Of a stretch of DNA of 64,000 nucleotides, positions 50,485 through 58,679 are shown in pieces (within the stretch, counting starts at the first letter, position 1; each line of letters begins with the position of its first letter). Below the pieces are notes generated by a model that was not told the origin of the DNA, did not search any database, and saw only the letters and a program-made list of their open reading frames with translations. Origin of the DNA: CAVVEC01 sp963770485 (GTDB lineage: Bacteria; Acidobacteriota; Terriglobia; Terriglobales; Acidobacteriaceae); the NCBI GenBank assembly GCA_963770485.1, contig CAVYPX010000006.1, positions 7,974-71,973 on the forward strand. The letters run 5' to 3'. A program made the position numbers and the translations under genes.

Positions 50485-50711
50485 CTGCCCTTTCTCTGAC
50501 CGGTCGGGGCTGAGTTAAGTGTGCCGAGCTCTACATACAACTGACGGATTCTTTCAACCACCCTGTCGTATTCCTCCAGCTCTGCCGGCGTAAAGCCTAC
50601 AAAGGCCTCCCACTTCGTCAGTTCTATCTGCTGCTGGAATAGACGATCCAACTCAGCCATAATTTGCTTGACCTGATCGCTGCTCGAACGACGCTTACCG
50701 CTGGATTTCAT
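50481..50711 (-). CDS. small helical hypothetical protein
   Basis: 76 aa. A basic N-terminus (MKSSGKRRSSSDQ) is followed by two helices (QVKQIMAELDRLFQQQIEL, LEEYDRVVERIRQLYVELGT) linked by TKWEAFVGFTPAE. It overlaps the alr stop by four bases in convergent orientation. No family recognised. Possibly a solo regulatory protein; composition is protein-like. Confidence 0.55.
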   Translation of the reverse strand: MKSSGKRRSSSDQVKQIMAELDRLFQQQIELTKWEAFVGFTPAELEEYDRVVERIRQLYVELGTLNSAPTGQRKGS

Positions 50712-50884
50712 GGCCTACTCGAGAAATTCCTGGGATGTACTGATCTCCTCTATGTTCAGGCGAGGCGGGAGGAGAGTTGTCAGCCGATTGTCAAGGGATT
50801 GTTGTTTGAGAAATTCAATACGGAGGCTCGATACCGCAGTTAGGCTCACCGAAGGCCTGAGAGTCTGCTGAAAAACATGAATCC

Positions 50885-50976
50885 TTGTCATTCCGAGGAG
50901 CGAAGGCGACGAGGAATCTGCAGTTTTTCTTGCCCTGCGAAGAACTACAGATCCCTCGCTCCGCTCGGGATGACAA
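50885..50976. repeat. REP-like hairpin repeat (TTGTCATTCCGAG ... CTCGGGATGACAA)
   Basis: Terminal inverted repeats TTGTCATTCCGAG and CTCGGGATGACAA; inner AGGAATCTGCAG and CTACAGATCCCT also pair. Shares TGTCATYCCGAG with the 144-bp elements and with 6327-6468. The rest of the 304-base gap 50712-51015 holds nothing else I recognise. Confidence 0.75.
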
Positions 50977-51015
50977 TGGGCTAGAATTTTTCAACAAGTT
51001 GCTAAGCATGCGATC

Positions 51016-51225
51016 TCAGACCGCGCGTTCTTTTCTTGCTTCCATATACTTGCGCAGAATGGCATTGATCACGGTCTGATAGCCTCTCCCGTGCTTACGG
51101 AAAAACGTCAGAACATCGGGATCAATCCGCAAGGTAATCTGCTTCTTGGGTCCCGGCCCAGACTTGTTCTTCTTGAGCACTCCCTTGAAAACAGCGGCTT
51201 CATCCTTCTCGCCGCCTCCGCGCAT
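51016..51225 (-). CDS. BrnA-like (DUF4415) antitoxin without a toxin gene
   Basis: 69 aa. KKQITLRIDPDVLTFFRKHG and RGYQTVINAILRKYMEARK form the ribbon-helix-helix end of BrnA-type antitoxins: strand, then GYQTxINAxLRxYM. The usual BrnT toxin gene would lie just upstream on the same strand, but the 136 bases to the next gene are too short and encode nothing like BrnT. So it is an orphan antitoxin or a relic; it might still neutralise toxins or repress genes in trans. Confidence 0.75.
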   Translation of the reverse strand: MRGGGEKDEAAVFKGVLKKNKSGPGPKKQITLRIDPDVLTFFRKHGRGYQTVINAILRKYMEARKERAV

Positions 51226-51361
51226 GTATGCGGCTCCGCGAAATCCGCTTACTCACGTCTGATGAGCCCTAACTCTTACATGTTCCCATCCAATGCTGAT
51301 TGCTGCGTTTCGCTGCTGCTTTCCTGACCGCGTTCTCTCAATTTGCTATGCTGAATAGTTT

Positions 51362-52480
51362 ATGCCCTCGCGCTACGCACAGTGGATGTATGGCTGGGAG
51401 ACGCGGCTCACGTCGGTGGACAACAATCGCGTGGTGCGCCCGCTGGAATGGGGTGTGGAATGGGCTCGGGACTGGCCTTGCCGCAACGGTTTTGCGCCCG
51501 GGTATGTGCCCGCTGATGGTGAAAGCTTCCTGCGTGAGTACAACCGGCGGATCGTAGCCTCGAGCGACGAATTTTATTCGTACGCGAAGCCGGCGGACTT
51601 TCGCCTCGAGCGGCGCGAGGTTGAGGTCTTCAGCACGCGCGAGGTTCCGGACCCCGCATTGGAGAAAAGAGTCCGCGGCACCTCCACCGAGTTTCTGCGT
51701 TTCACCTCGCCCGTCCACACCCCGTTTCCGGAAAATAATCTGGTAAATGCGCGCTGGTTTCCGGCGCGAGGAAAACGTGCGCTCGTACTGCTGCCGCACT
51801 GGAACTCAGATGCCCTGGCCTATAGCAGCTTGTGCCGCGTGTTGAATCTTCTGGGCATTTCAGTTTTGCGTTTGAGCATGCCGTACCACGACATCCGCCG
51901 GCCGGCGGAGATCCAGCGCGCCGATTACGCTGTCTCCGCCAACATCGGGCGCACCCTCGATGCTTCGCGTCAGGGCGTGATTGATGTCCGTTGCTGCCTG
52001 GATTGGCTCGAATCCCAGGGATACAGCCGTCTTGGCGTGGTGGGCACCAGCCTCGGCTCTTGCTACGCTTTTCTGGCCGCCGCCCATGACCCGCGCATTC
52101 GCGTGGCGGCATTCAATCATGCTTCCACATATGTCGCCGATGTGGTGTGGCACGGACAGTCCACGCGCCATATTCGCGAAGGAGTGGAGAGCCAGATTGA
52201 TCTGGAAAGGCTGCGAGCCCTCTGGAGCGCGGCCAGCCCCATGTCGTACTTCCAGCAATTCGCTCGCTGGCCAAGGAAGTCTCTCATTATTTACGCGCGA
52301 TATGACCTGACTTTCCTTCCCCAATTGTCCCGGGAAGTGGTGGAAGAATTCGGGCGACGCAGGCTGGATCACAAAGTAGTGGTGCTGCCCTGCGGGCACT
52401 ACACCACTGGCGAAGCCCCCTACAAATACATGGATGGCTGGCACATGGCGTCGTTCTTGCGCACAGCGTTTGAGAGCTAA
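51362..52480 (+). CDS. alpha/beta hydrolase of the ABHD18-like family
   Basis: 372 aa. The nucleophile elbow GVVGTSLGSCYAFL (Ser230), the acid in LIIYARYDLTFLPQLSREV (Asp) and the base in LPCGHYTTGEAPYKYMDGWH (His) complete a catalytic triad; KRALVLLPHWNSDALAYSSL is the oxyanion strand. These layouts match the ABHD18/DUF2048-type hydrolases. No signal peptide, so it is cytosolic. The substrate is unknown. The adjacent membrane protein gene starts 17 bases later, which suggests an operon. Confidence 0.78.
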   Translation: MPSRYAQWMYGWETRLTSVDNNRVVRPLEWGVEWARDWPCRNGFAPGYVPADGESFLREYNRRIVASSDEFYSYAKPADFRLERREVEVFSTREVPDPALEKRVRGTSTEFLRFTSPVHTPFPENNLVNARWFPARGKRALVLLPHWNSDALAYSSLCRVLNLLGISVLRLSMPYHDIRRPAEIQRADYAVSANIGRTLDASRQGVIDVRCCLDWLESQGYSRLGVVGTSLGSCYAFLAAAHDPRIRVAAFNHASTYVADVVWHGQSTRHIREGVESQIDLERLRALWSAASPMSYFQQFARWPRKSLIIYARYDLTFLPQLSREVVEEFGRRRLDHKVVVLPCGHYTTGEAPYKYMDGWHMASFLRTAFES

Positions 52481-52496
52481 ACGTTTCGGATAGACA

Positions 52497-53942
52497 TTGA
52501 AACTCAAGCCAATCGTCATTCTTTTGCTGCTCAGTTTCGGAGCGCTGCTCGTTCATGGTTACCATCCCTGGGCCGAAGATGCCGAAATTTATCTCCCAGG
52601 AGTGGAGAAGATTCTTCATCCCGAACTGTTCCCTTTCGGCGCGGAATTTTTCCAGTCTCACGCCCACCTGACGCTATTTCCCAACCTGATTGCCGCCTCC
52701 GAGCGCGCCACCCATCTTCCGTTCGACTGGCTGCTGTTCCTGTGGCATTTGACCTCCATTTTCCTGTTCCTGCTGGCCTGCTGGGAATTGAGCGGAAAGT
52801 GTTTCCCGAATCTGCGAGCCCGCTGGGCTGGAGTCGCGCTGGAGGCCGCTCTTCTGACTTTGCCTGTGGCTGGAACCGCGCTCTATGTCATGGATCAATA
52901 CGTGAATCCGCGCAATCTGAACGTATTCGCCACGATTTTGGGGATCTCCAAAGTCCTCGACCGGAAGTATGTCCAAGCCGGAATGTTTATGGCGCTGGCA
53001 GCGCTGATCCATCCTCTGATGCCGGCGTTCGCGGTGTCGTATTGTGTGCTGTTGCTGCTGATGGAGAAGGTCCAGCCGAAACTCGCGAGCCTGGCTTGCC
53101 TGATTCCCCTTGGCACATTATTCGATCCTCCTTCCGCGGCGTATCATCAAGCGGCCCTCGCGCATTCCTATCACTACTTGATCCGGTGGGAATGGTATGA
53201 ACTGTTAGGGGCAGTGGCCCCGCTTCCTATCCTGTGGTGGTTCAGCCGGGTGGCGCGCGCGAAACAGTGGCGAAATGTGGATCTGATGTGCCGGGCGCTG
53301 ATCGTTTATGGAACCGTTTATCTGATCGCGGGATTGGTGCTTTCGATTCCCGCCCGCTTTGAAAGCCTGGCCCGGTTCCAGCCTATGCGAAGCCTCTACC
53401 TGCTTTATATTCTGATGATCCTCATCGGAGGCGGATTCCTCGGAGAATTTGTGTTGAAGAACCGGGCCTGGCGCTGGCTCGCGCTGTTTGTACCATTATG
53501 CGCGGGCATGTTCCTGGCGCAGCGATCACTTTTTCCCGCCAGCGCCCAGGTTGAATGGCCGGGTACTGCTCCGAGAAATCCTTGGGTACAGGCATTCGTC
53601 TGGATTCGAAATAACACCCCAACGGACGCGATCTTCGCCCTAGATCCATTCCATATGGATATTGAGGGTGAGGACGAGAATGGCTTTCGTGCGATCGCGG
53701 AGCGAAGCATGCTTGCGGATGCAACCAAGGACAGCGGCGCCGTTAGCATGTTTCCTCCGATGGCCGATGAGTGGCTTAGAGAGGTGCAGGCCCAGAGCGA
53801 CTGGAAGAAATTTGGCTTGCCCGACTTCCTGCGCTTGCATGCGGAGTATGGAGTCAGCTGGGTCGTTGTGCAGCAGCCAGGCGTTCCGGGGCTGAGTTGC
53901 CCCTACCAGAATCAAGCGGTGCAGGTGTGCCGCCTGAATTAA
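52497..53942 (+). CDS. polytopic membrane protein (possible glycosyltransferase-like)
   Basis: 481 aa with a TTG start. About ten membrane segments (LKPIVILLLLSFGALLVHGY, LLFLWHLTSIFLFLLACWEL, GMFMALAALIHPLMPAFAVS, LYLLYILMILIGGGFLGEFV) and a soluble C-terminal domain (WPGTAPRNPWVQAFVWIRNN, IFALDPFHMDIEGEDENGFR). The early HGYHPWAEDAEIYLPGVEKI acidic loop resembles GT-C-type glycosyltransferases, whose first loop carries the catalytic Asp, but this is only a resemblance. It follows the hydrolase gene closely. Confidence 0.6.
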   Translation: MKLKPIVILLLLSFGALLVHGYHPWAEDAEIYLPGVEKILHPELFPFGAEFFQSHAHLTLFPNLIAASERATHLPFDWLLFLWHLTSIFLFLLACWELSGKCFPNLRARWAGVALEAALLTLPVAGTALYVMDQYVNPRNLNVFATILGISKVLDRKYVQAGMFMALAALIHPLMPAFAVSYCVLLLLMEKVQPKLASLACLIPLGTLFDPPSAAYHQAALAHSYHYLIRWEWYELLGAVAPLPILWWFSRVARAKQWRNVDLMCRALIVYGTVYLIAGLVLSIPARFESLARFQPMRSLYLLYILMILIGGGFLGEFVLKNRAWRWLALFVPLCAGMFLAQRSLFPASAQVEWPGTAPRNPWVQAFVWIRNNTPTDAIFALDPFHMDIEGEDENGFRAIAERSMLADATKDSGAVSMFPPMADEWLREVQAQSDWKKFGLPDFLRLHAEYGVSWVVVQQPGVPGLSCPYQNQAVQVCRLN

Positions 53943-54096
53943 GCCTGGCGTCACGGCTGCAGTTCGCTTGTTACAATGGAACAACTGCAAGGGGATGTGA
54001 CCATTTCCGTGTCGTGAGCGGGTCAGCTTGGGAAGAACTTCGGGTGGTGAACCCCACCTGCGCTGCTTTTGAGAACAGGGGAAAAGGTATAGGCTG

Positions 54097-54963
54097 ATGC
54101 CCTCTTCGCAAGTCGCTCTAAAACAAGTTTCACTGCCTCCGTTTTCAAAGTGGATTCCGAGATTGCCGGCTCTCGCCTGGCAATACCGCCAGAACAAACC
54201 GGTTCCTCACCTCCTGCTTACGGATTTCCTCGATCCGGAGATAGTTCGGGCCGCCGCGAAGGAATTTCCCGGCCCAAGGACTGATGCCTGGACCCACTAT
54301 CAGCATACGAACGAAAACAAGCTGGGAATGGCCAAGCGGCAACTTTTTTCCCGGCATCTGGCGGAGATCACGGACGAGCTGAATTCGGCCGAGTTCCTGC
54401 GCTGGCTGTCTGAATTGACCGGCATCCCCGGCCTGATCGCCGACCCAAGCCTGGAGGGTGGCGGCCTGCACCAGTCCAGCCGCGACGGATTTCTGAATGT
54501 TCACACCGACTTCTCGCACCATCACTATCAGAGGAACTGGCGGCGGCGGATTAACCTGATTCTCTACTTGAATGAGGGCTGGCGGAACGAGTGGGGCGGC
54601 GCCATCGAACTCTGGGATACTCGGATGCAGCGCTGCGTGGTGAAGTACCCGCCGCTGCTGAATCATGCCTTGATCTTCAACACTGATGAGAGGTCGCTCC
54701 ACGGTTTTCCGGAGCCGCTCATCTGCCCCGAAGGCCGTTCGCGCAAGAGCCTGGCATTGTACTACTACACTCGTGACGACGATCCCAAACACGCCGCGCA
54801 CTCGACCAACTATCGGGCCCGGCCCGGTGATGGCTGGAGAAAAGCGGCCATGATCTGGCTCGATAAAGAGGCAGTCGATCTTTATTCCAGGGCGAAGGCC
54901 CGGTTTGGATTCTCCGACGAATTGGCCAGCAGAATCCTCGCGTTGGTTTCAAGGAAGAAGTAA
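54097..54963 (+). CDS. 2-oxoglutarate/Fe(II)-dependent oxygenase, prolyl-hydroxylase-like
   Basis: 288 aa. The facial triad is visible: HTDFSHH (His136, Asp138), distal His in RSLHGFPEPL (His202) and a 2-oxoglutarate-binding Arg near RKSLALYYY (about 214). The core NLILYLNEGWRNEWGGAIEL and YPPLLNHALIFNTDE are typical of the Tpa1/Ofd1-like prolyl hydroxylases. It oxidises a protein or small molecule using oxygen and 2-oxoglutarate. The next gene is an acetyltransferase, so a modification pair is possible. Confidence 0.88.
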   Translation: MPSSQVALKQVSLPPFSKWIPRLPALAWQYRQNKPVPHLLLTDFLDPEIVRAAAKEFPGPRTDAWTHYQHTNENKLGMAKRQLFSRHLAEITDELNSAEFLRWLSELTGIPGLIADPSLEGGGLHQSSRDGFLNVHTDFSHHHYQRNWRRRINLILYLNEGWRNEWGGAIELWDTRMQRCVVKYPPLLNHALIFNTDERSLHGFPEPLICPEGRSRKSLALYYYTRDDDPKHAAHSTNYRARPGDGWRKAAMIWLDKEAVDLYSRAKARFGFSDELASRILALVSRKK

Positions 54964-55011
54964 GGACTAGAATGAACTGATCGGAATGGCCTAAGGGAGT
55001 CAGGCGGAGTC

Positions 55012-55533
55012 ATGAGAGGGACCTTCCAAACTGAGGAAGCCCGCGAATACCGCAAAGGCGAATTCGTGGTCAGCACCGACCGCGCACGGATGGACTTGGA
55101 CGTAATACACGGATTTCTCACCAACTGCTACTGGGCCAAGGGCATTCCGCGTGATGTTGTGGCGCGTTCTATCGAGAACTCATTGTGTTTCGGGGTCTAC
55201 GCGCAAGCGAAGCAGATAGGATTTGCGCGGGTGATTTCCGATTACGCAACTTACGCCTATATTGGAGATGTGTTCGTGCTGGAAGCGCATCGCGGACACG
55301 GCCTGTGCAAGTGGATGATGGAATGCGTCATGCGGCATCCTCATTTACAAGGGCTGCGCCGCTGGAGCCTGGTAACCCGCGACGCGCACGGACTGTACTC
55401 GCAGTTTGGGTTCACGCCACTCCAAAAGCCAGACCGGTATATGGAACTCCACGATCCTGAGGTTTACCGACGAGCCGGATCGCAGGGAATCCCGCAAACA
55501 AAACCAAGACCAGCGAGTTTTCCGGAGGCCTGA
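55012..55533 (+). CDS. GNAT-family N-acetyltransferase
   Basis: 173 aa. The acetyl-CoA pyrophosphate loop is VLEAHRGHGLCKWMMECVM (RxxGxG/A-like), preceded by IGFARVISDYATYAYIGDVF and followed by LVTRDAHGLYSQFGFTPLQ. These are motifs A and B of the GNAT fold. It acetylates an amine on an unknown substrate. Start ATG at 55012. Its stop is one base before the glyA start. Confidence 0.88.
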   Translation: MRGTFQTEEAREYRKGEFVVSTDRARMDLDVIHGFLTNCYWAKGIPRDVVARSIENSLCFGVYAQAKQIGFARVISDYATYAYIGDVFVLEAHRGHGLCKWMMECVMRHPHLQGLRRWSLVTRDAHGLYSQFGFTPLQKPDRYMELHDPEVYRRAGSQGIPQTKPRPASFPEA

Positions 55534-55534
55534 G

Positions 55535-56824
55535 ATGAAAAACGAAAACATGTCGCGCCCGCTCTACGAAGTGGATCCCGAGGTGGCCGCCGCCATCGAC
55601 AACGAAGTCCGCCGCCAGCACGAAGGATTGGAACTGATCGCCTCCGAAAACTTCGTCAGCGAGGCCGTGCTCGAGGCCATGGGCTCGGTATTCACCAATA
55701 AATATGCCGAGGGCTATCCCGCCAAGCGCTATTACGGCGGTTGCGAGTTTACCGACATCGTGGAAAATCTCGCGCGCGAAAGGGCCAAGAAACTTTTTGC
55801 AGCGGAGCACGCCAACGTGCAGCCGCACGCCGGATCGCAGGCTAATATGGCTGCCTACGCTGCCGTTCTGCAGCCGGGGGATACGATTCTGGGCCTCAAC
55901 CTGGCGCATGGCGGGCATCTCACCCATGGCCATCCTTTGAGCTTTTCGGGAAAGACGTACCGCATCATTCCCTATGGCGTGACCAAAGAAACCGAGACCA
56001 TCGACTACGACGACCTGGAGAAGCTGGCGGAGAAAGAGCGCCCCAAGATGATTATCGGCGGGGGCAGCGCCTATCCACGCATTATTGATTTTGCGCGTAT
56101 GCGGCAGATCGCCGACAAGATTGGCGCGCTTTATCTCGTCGACATGGCGCACTTCGCCGGCTTGGTCGCGGGCGGCGTACATCCTTCTCCGGTTCCGCAT
56201 GCCCAAATTGTGACTTCCACCACGCACAAGACGCTGCGGGGGCCGCGCGCCGGCATGATCTTGTGCAAGCAGGAGTTTGCTGCCCCCGTAGACAAGACAG
56301 TCTTTCCCGGTATGCAGGGTGGGCCGCTGGTGCATATCATTGCTGCTAAAGCGGTGTGCCTCCTGGAGGCCATGCAACCGGAGTTTCACGACTACGCCCG
56401 GCAGATTGTGACCAACGCGAAAGTGTTGGCTGAAACCCTGACGGCGGAAGGCTTCCGTATTATTTCCGGTGGAACGGACACCCATCTCATGCTGGTCGAT
56501 GTTTTCTCCAAAGGCATGCTGGGCAGTGAGGCCGAGAAGGCGCTGGATCAGGCGGGCATCACGGTCAACAAAAACGCCATTCCGTTCGATACCAACCCGC
56601 CCATGAAACCCAGCGGCATCCGCATTGGCACGCCGGCCTTGACCACGCGCGGGATGAAAGAAGCCGAAATGCGGCAGATTGGCCGTTGGATTTCCGAGGC
56701 TCTGCATCAGCGTACGGAGGCAACTGTCCTAAGTAAAATCCGCAAGCAGGTGCTGCAAATGGCGGCGGCATTCCCGCTATATCCGGAGCGCAGGGCCAAG
56801 GCGCAAGCCGAAGTAAGAGCTTAG
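55535..56824 (+). CDS. glyA: serine hydroxymethyltransferase
   Basis: 429 aa from the ATG at 55535 (GGAGG 6 bases before). Motifs: HEGLELIASENFVSEAVLEA, GYPAKRYYGGCEFTDIVENL, NVQPHAGSQANMAAYAAVLQ, the PLP lysine in VTSTTHKTLRGPRAGMILCK (Lys232) and FPGMQGGPLVHIIAAKAVCL. It interconverts serine and glycine with tetrahydrofolate and supplies one-carbon units. It starts one base after the GNAT stop, so the two may be co-transcribed. Confidence 0.97.
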   Translation: MKNENMSRPLYEVDPEVAAAIDNEVRRQHEGLELIASENFVSEAVLEAMGSVFTNKYAEGYPAKRYYGGCEFTDIVENLARERAKKLFAAEHANVQPHAGSQANMAAYAAVLQPGDTILGLNLAHGGHLTHGHPLSFSGKTYRIIPYGVTKETETIDYDDLEKLAEKERPKMIIGGGSAYPRIIDFARMRQIADKIGALYLVDMAHFAGLVAGGVHPSPVPHAQIVTSTTHKTLRGPRAGMILCKQEFAAPVDKTVFPGMQGGPLVHIIAAKAVCLLEAMQPEFHDYARQIVTNAKVLAETLTAEGFRIISGGTDTHLMLVDVFSKGMLGSEAEKALDQAGITVNKNAIPFDTNPPMKPSGIRIGTPALTTRGMKEAEMRQIGRWISEALHQRTEATVLSKIRKQVLQMAAAFPLYPERRAKAQAEVRA

Positions 56825-56899
56825 CGAACCCAGGGTATACGGGGGATCATTGATTGATTTCCCTGTGCCCTCCGTGTCCTCTGTGGTTAAATCACTTCC

Positions 56900-58090
56900 G
56901 TGAAGGTCGCCATCGATATCCGGCGGATGACTGACTTCGGTGTCGGCACTTACACCCGCAACGTCGTGCGCGCGCTAGGCCGGTTGGACCACTCGAACGA
57001 ATACGTTCTTATCGGTTCTCCGCAAAAGGTGGTCGAGATCGGTCCGCTGCCGCCAAACTTCCAGACGATTCCGCTGCTTGATGACGGAACCACCGCAAAA
57101 GGGTATCTCGAATGTCGTGGCATTCTGAAGCGTCTGCATTGTGATCTGGTCCACATCCCACACTTGTTCTGGATGCCGCGCACTCTGCCTTGTCCGTACG
57201 TGATGACCGTCCATGACGTTCTGGAGCACATGTATCGCGCGCATGATCGTTCCAGCGTCCGGCGCTCGCTGCATTTTTTTCTCACGCGCCAGGTACTGAA
57301 AGGCGCACGGCGAGTTTTGGCGGTCTCCCGCTACACCAAGAGCGAAATCGAAAAACTGTTTGGCATTCCCGGTTCGCATATCGAAGTGGTGTACAACGCC
57401 ATCGACGAGCGCTTCCTGCGTGGCCACGCTTCTGAAGCCGATCGCCAGCTCCTCGCCGAACGTTACCTGGTCACCTACCCTTTTCTGCTGTACGCCGGGC
57501 GGATCAGCCCGCACAAAAACCTGGTTCGGATTATCGAAGCCTTTTCCGCGCTGAAGGCCGAGCTTGAGAAGGACGAGAGATTCCCCGACTTGAAGCTGAT
57601 CATCATCGGCGACGAGCTTTCCAAACATCCCGACCTGCGGCGCACGGTCATTCGCAGCGGCGTGCAGAACGATGTGCGCTTCATGGGATTCATCCCCATT
57701 GAAATGCTCCGCGTGTTTTATGACGCAGCCAAGATTTTCGTTTTCCCCTCGCTCTATGAAGGTTTCGGATTGCCTCCGCTCGAAGCCATGGCGCACGGCA
57801 CGCCGGTCGTGACTTCCAACACATCATCGCTGCCCGAGGTGGTGGGCAACGCAGCGATTCTGGTAAATCCGGAAAACGTTTTCGAGATCATGCGCGCGCT
57901 GCACCGCGTGTTGCTTGACCAGGCGGTGCGGGACAAGCTCAAACAACGTGGATATGAGCAGTCAAATAAGTTCTCATGGACCGCATCGGCCCGCCAGATT
58001 CTCAATGTGTATGAACAAGTGGCGGAAAAACGCCGGCAACGGCCGCCATACGACGGGCAAGAAATACGTGAGAAAGTAGCAAATTCCTAG
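56900..58090 (+). CDS. GT4-family glycosyltransferase
   Basis: 396 aa with a GTG start. The donor-binding half is typical of GT-B retaining enzymes: RISPHKNLVRIIEAFSALKA, FMGFIPIEMLRVFYDAAKIF and VFPSLYEGFGLPPLEAMAHG, TPVVTSNTSSLPEVVGNAAI (ExxxxxG/P loop). The N-terminal half has VGTYTRNVVRALGRLDHSNE. It transfers a sugar from a nucleotide donor, probably to a lipid or polysaccharide. Independent of glyA by 75 bases. Confidence 0.93.
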   Translation: MKVAIDIRRMTDFGVGTYTRNVVRALGRLDHSNEYVLIGSPQKVVEIGPLPPNFQTIPLLDDGTTAKGYLECRGILKRLHCDLVHIPHLFWMPRTLPCPYVMTVHDVLEHMYRAHDRSSVRRSLHFFLTRQVLKGARRVLAVSRYTKSEIEKLFGIPGSHIEVVYNAIDERFLRGHASEADRQLLAERYLVTYPFLLYAGRISPHKNLVRIIEAFSALKAELEKDERFPDLKLIIIGDELSKHPDLRRTVIRSGVQNDVRFMGFIPIEMLRVFYDAAKIFVFPSLYEGFGLPPLEAMAHGTPVVTSNTSSLPEVVGNAAILVNPENVFEIMRALHRVLLDQAVRDKLKQRGYEQSNKFSWTASARQILNVYEQVAEKRRQRPPYDGQEIREKVANS

Positions 58091-58342
58091 CCGGCACCTC
58101 AGGCAAATAGAGCTGGGCCGGTAGCGTCTCACTTTCGGCAGCTTCGAATTCCTCACTGGCGATTTGCAATCTCCGCGCACTCCGCGGCTGTTTCCGCGAC
58201 CTCAGCAATTTAGGGCTTTGTTGGCCGAGGTCCCATTAAAACCTTAAAACGCGAAGACCGCTGAGAACACCGCGCAGAGAACCCGGGCATAGGGCAAACT
58301 GAGACACTGCCGCTGGGCCCTGTGCCTTCAACGCTCGGCAAC

Positions 58343-58522
58343 TCACGCGTTCTTGAGCAACGGGTTCCCCGGCGATACCAGGCCCAGACGCTGTAACTTT
58401 CCGCGAATGCGGTCGCGGTCAGTGTCTGACGATGCGGCTGCCAGGCGTTTGCGGAGTTTGGCGATTTTCTCTTTGCGAGTACGACGGCGGCGGATCTCGG
58501 GCCCGCGGCTAAAGCCTGACAT
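58343..58522 (-). CDS. very small basic protein
   Basis: 59 aa from the ATG at 58522 (AGGAG about 9 bases upstream): MSGFSRGPEIRRRRTRKEKI, then AKLRKRLAAASSDTDRDRIR and GKLQRLGLVSPGNPLLKNA. The strongly basic helix followed by a short helical hairpin looks like a nucleic-acid or ribosome-binding protein. The start signals and codon use support it as real. I recall similar tiny proteins in acidobacteria and planctomycetes, but have no name for them. Confidence 0.7.
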   Translation of the reverse strand: MSGFSRGPEIRRRRTRKEKIAKLRKRLAAASSDTDRDRIRGKLQRLGLVSPGNPLLKNA

Positions 58523-58679
58523 GTATATCCACTCCTGATCTGGGATGTGAAAATTGTGCGCAGCCGAACCTGCCAGGCTGCCGCCTGCAAATTATAGCTG
58601 CCAACCAGGTCCTGCACCACATCTTGTTTCGTGACAGGATCGAGCATAAGGGAAGATTGTCTTGATCCCAAGGGCTCAA

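Noticed and set aside
55412..56707. 431-codon minus-strand frame
   Set aside because: Antisense to glyA, which carries all SHMT motifs.
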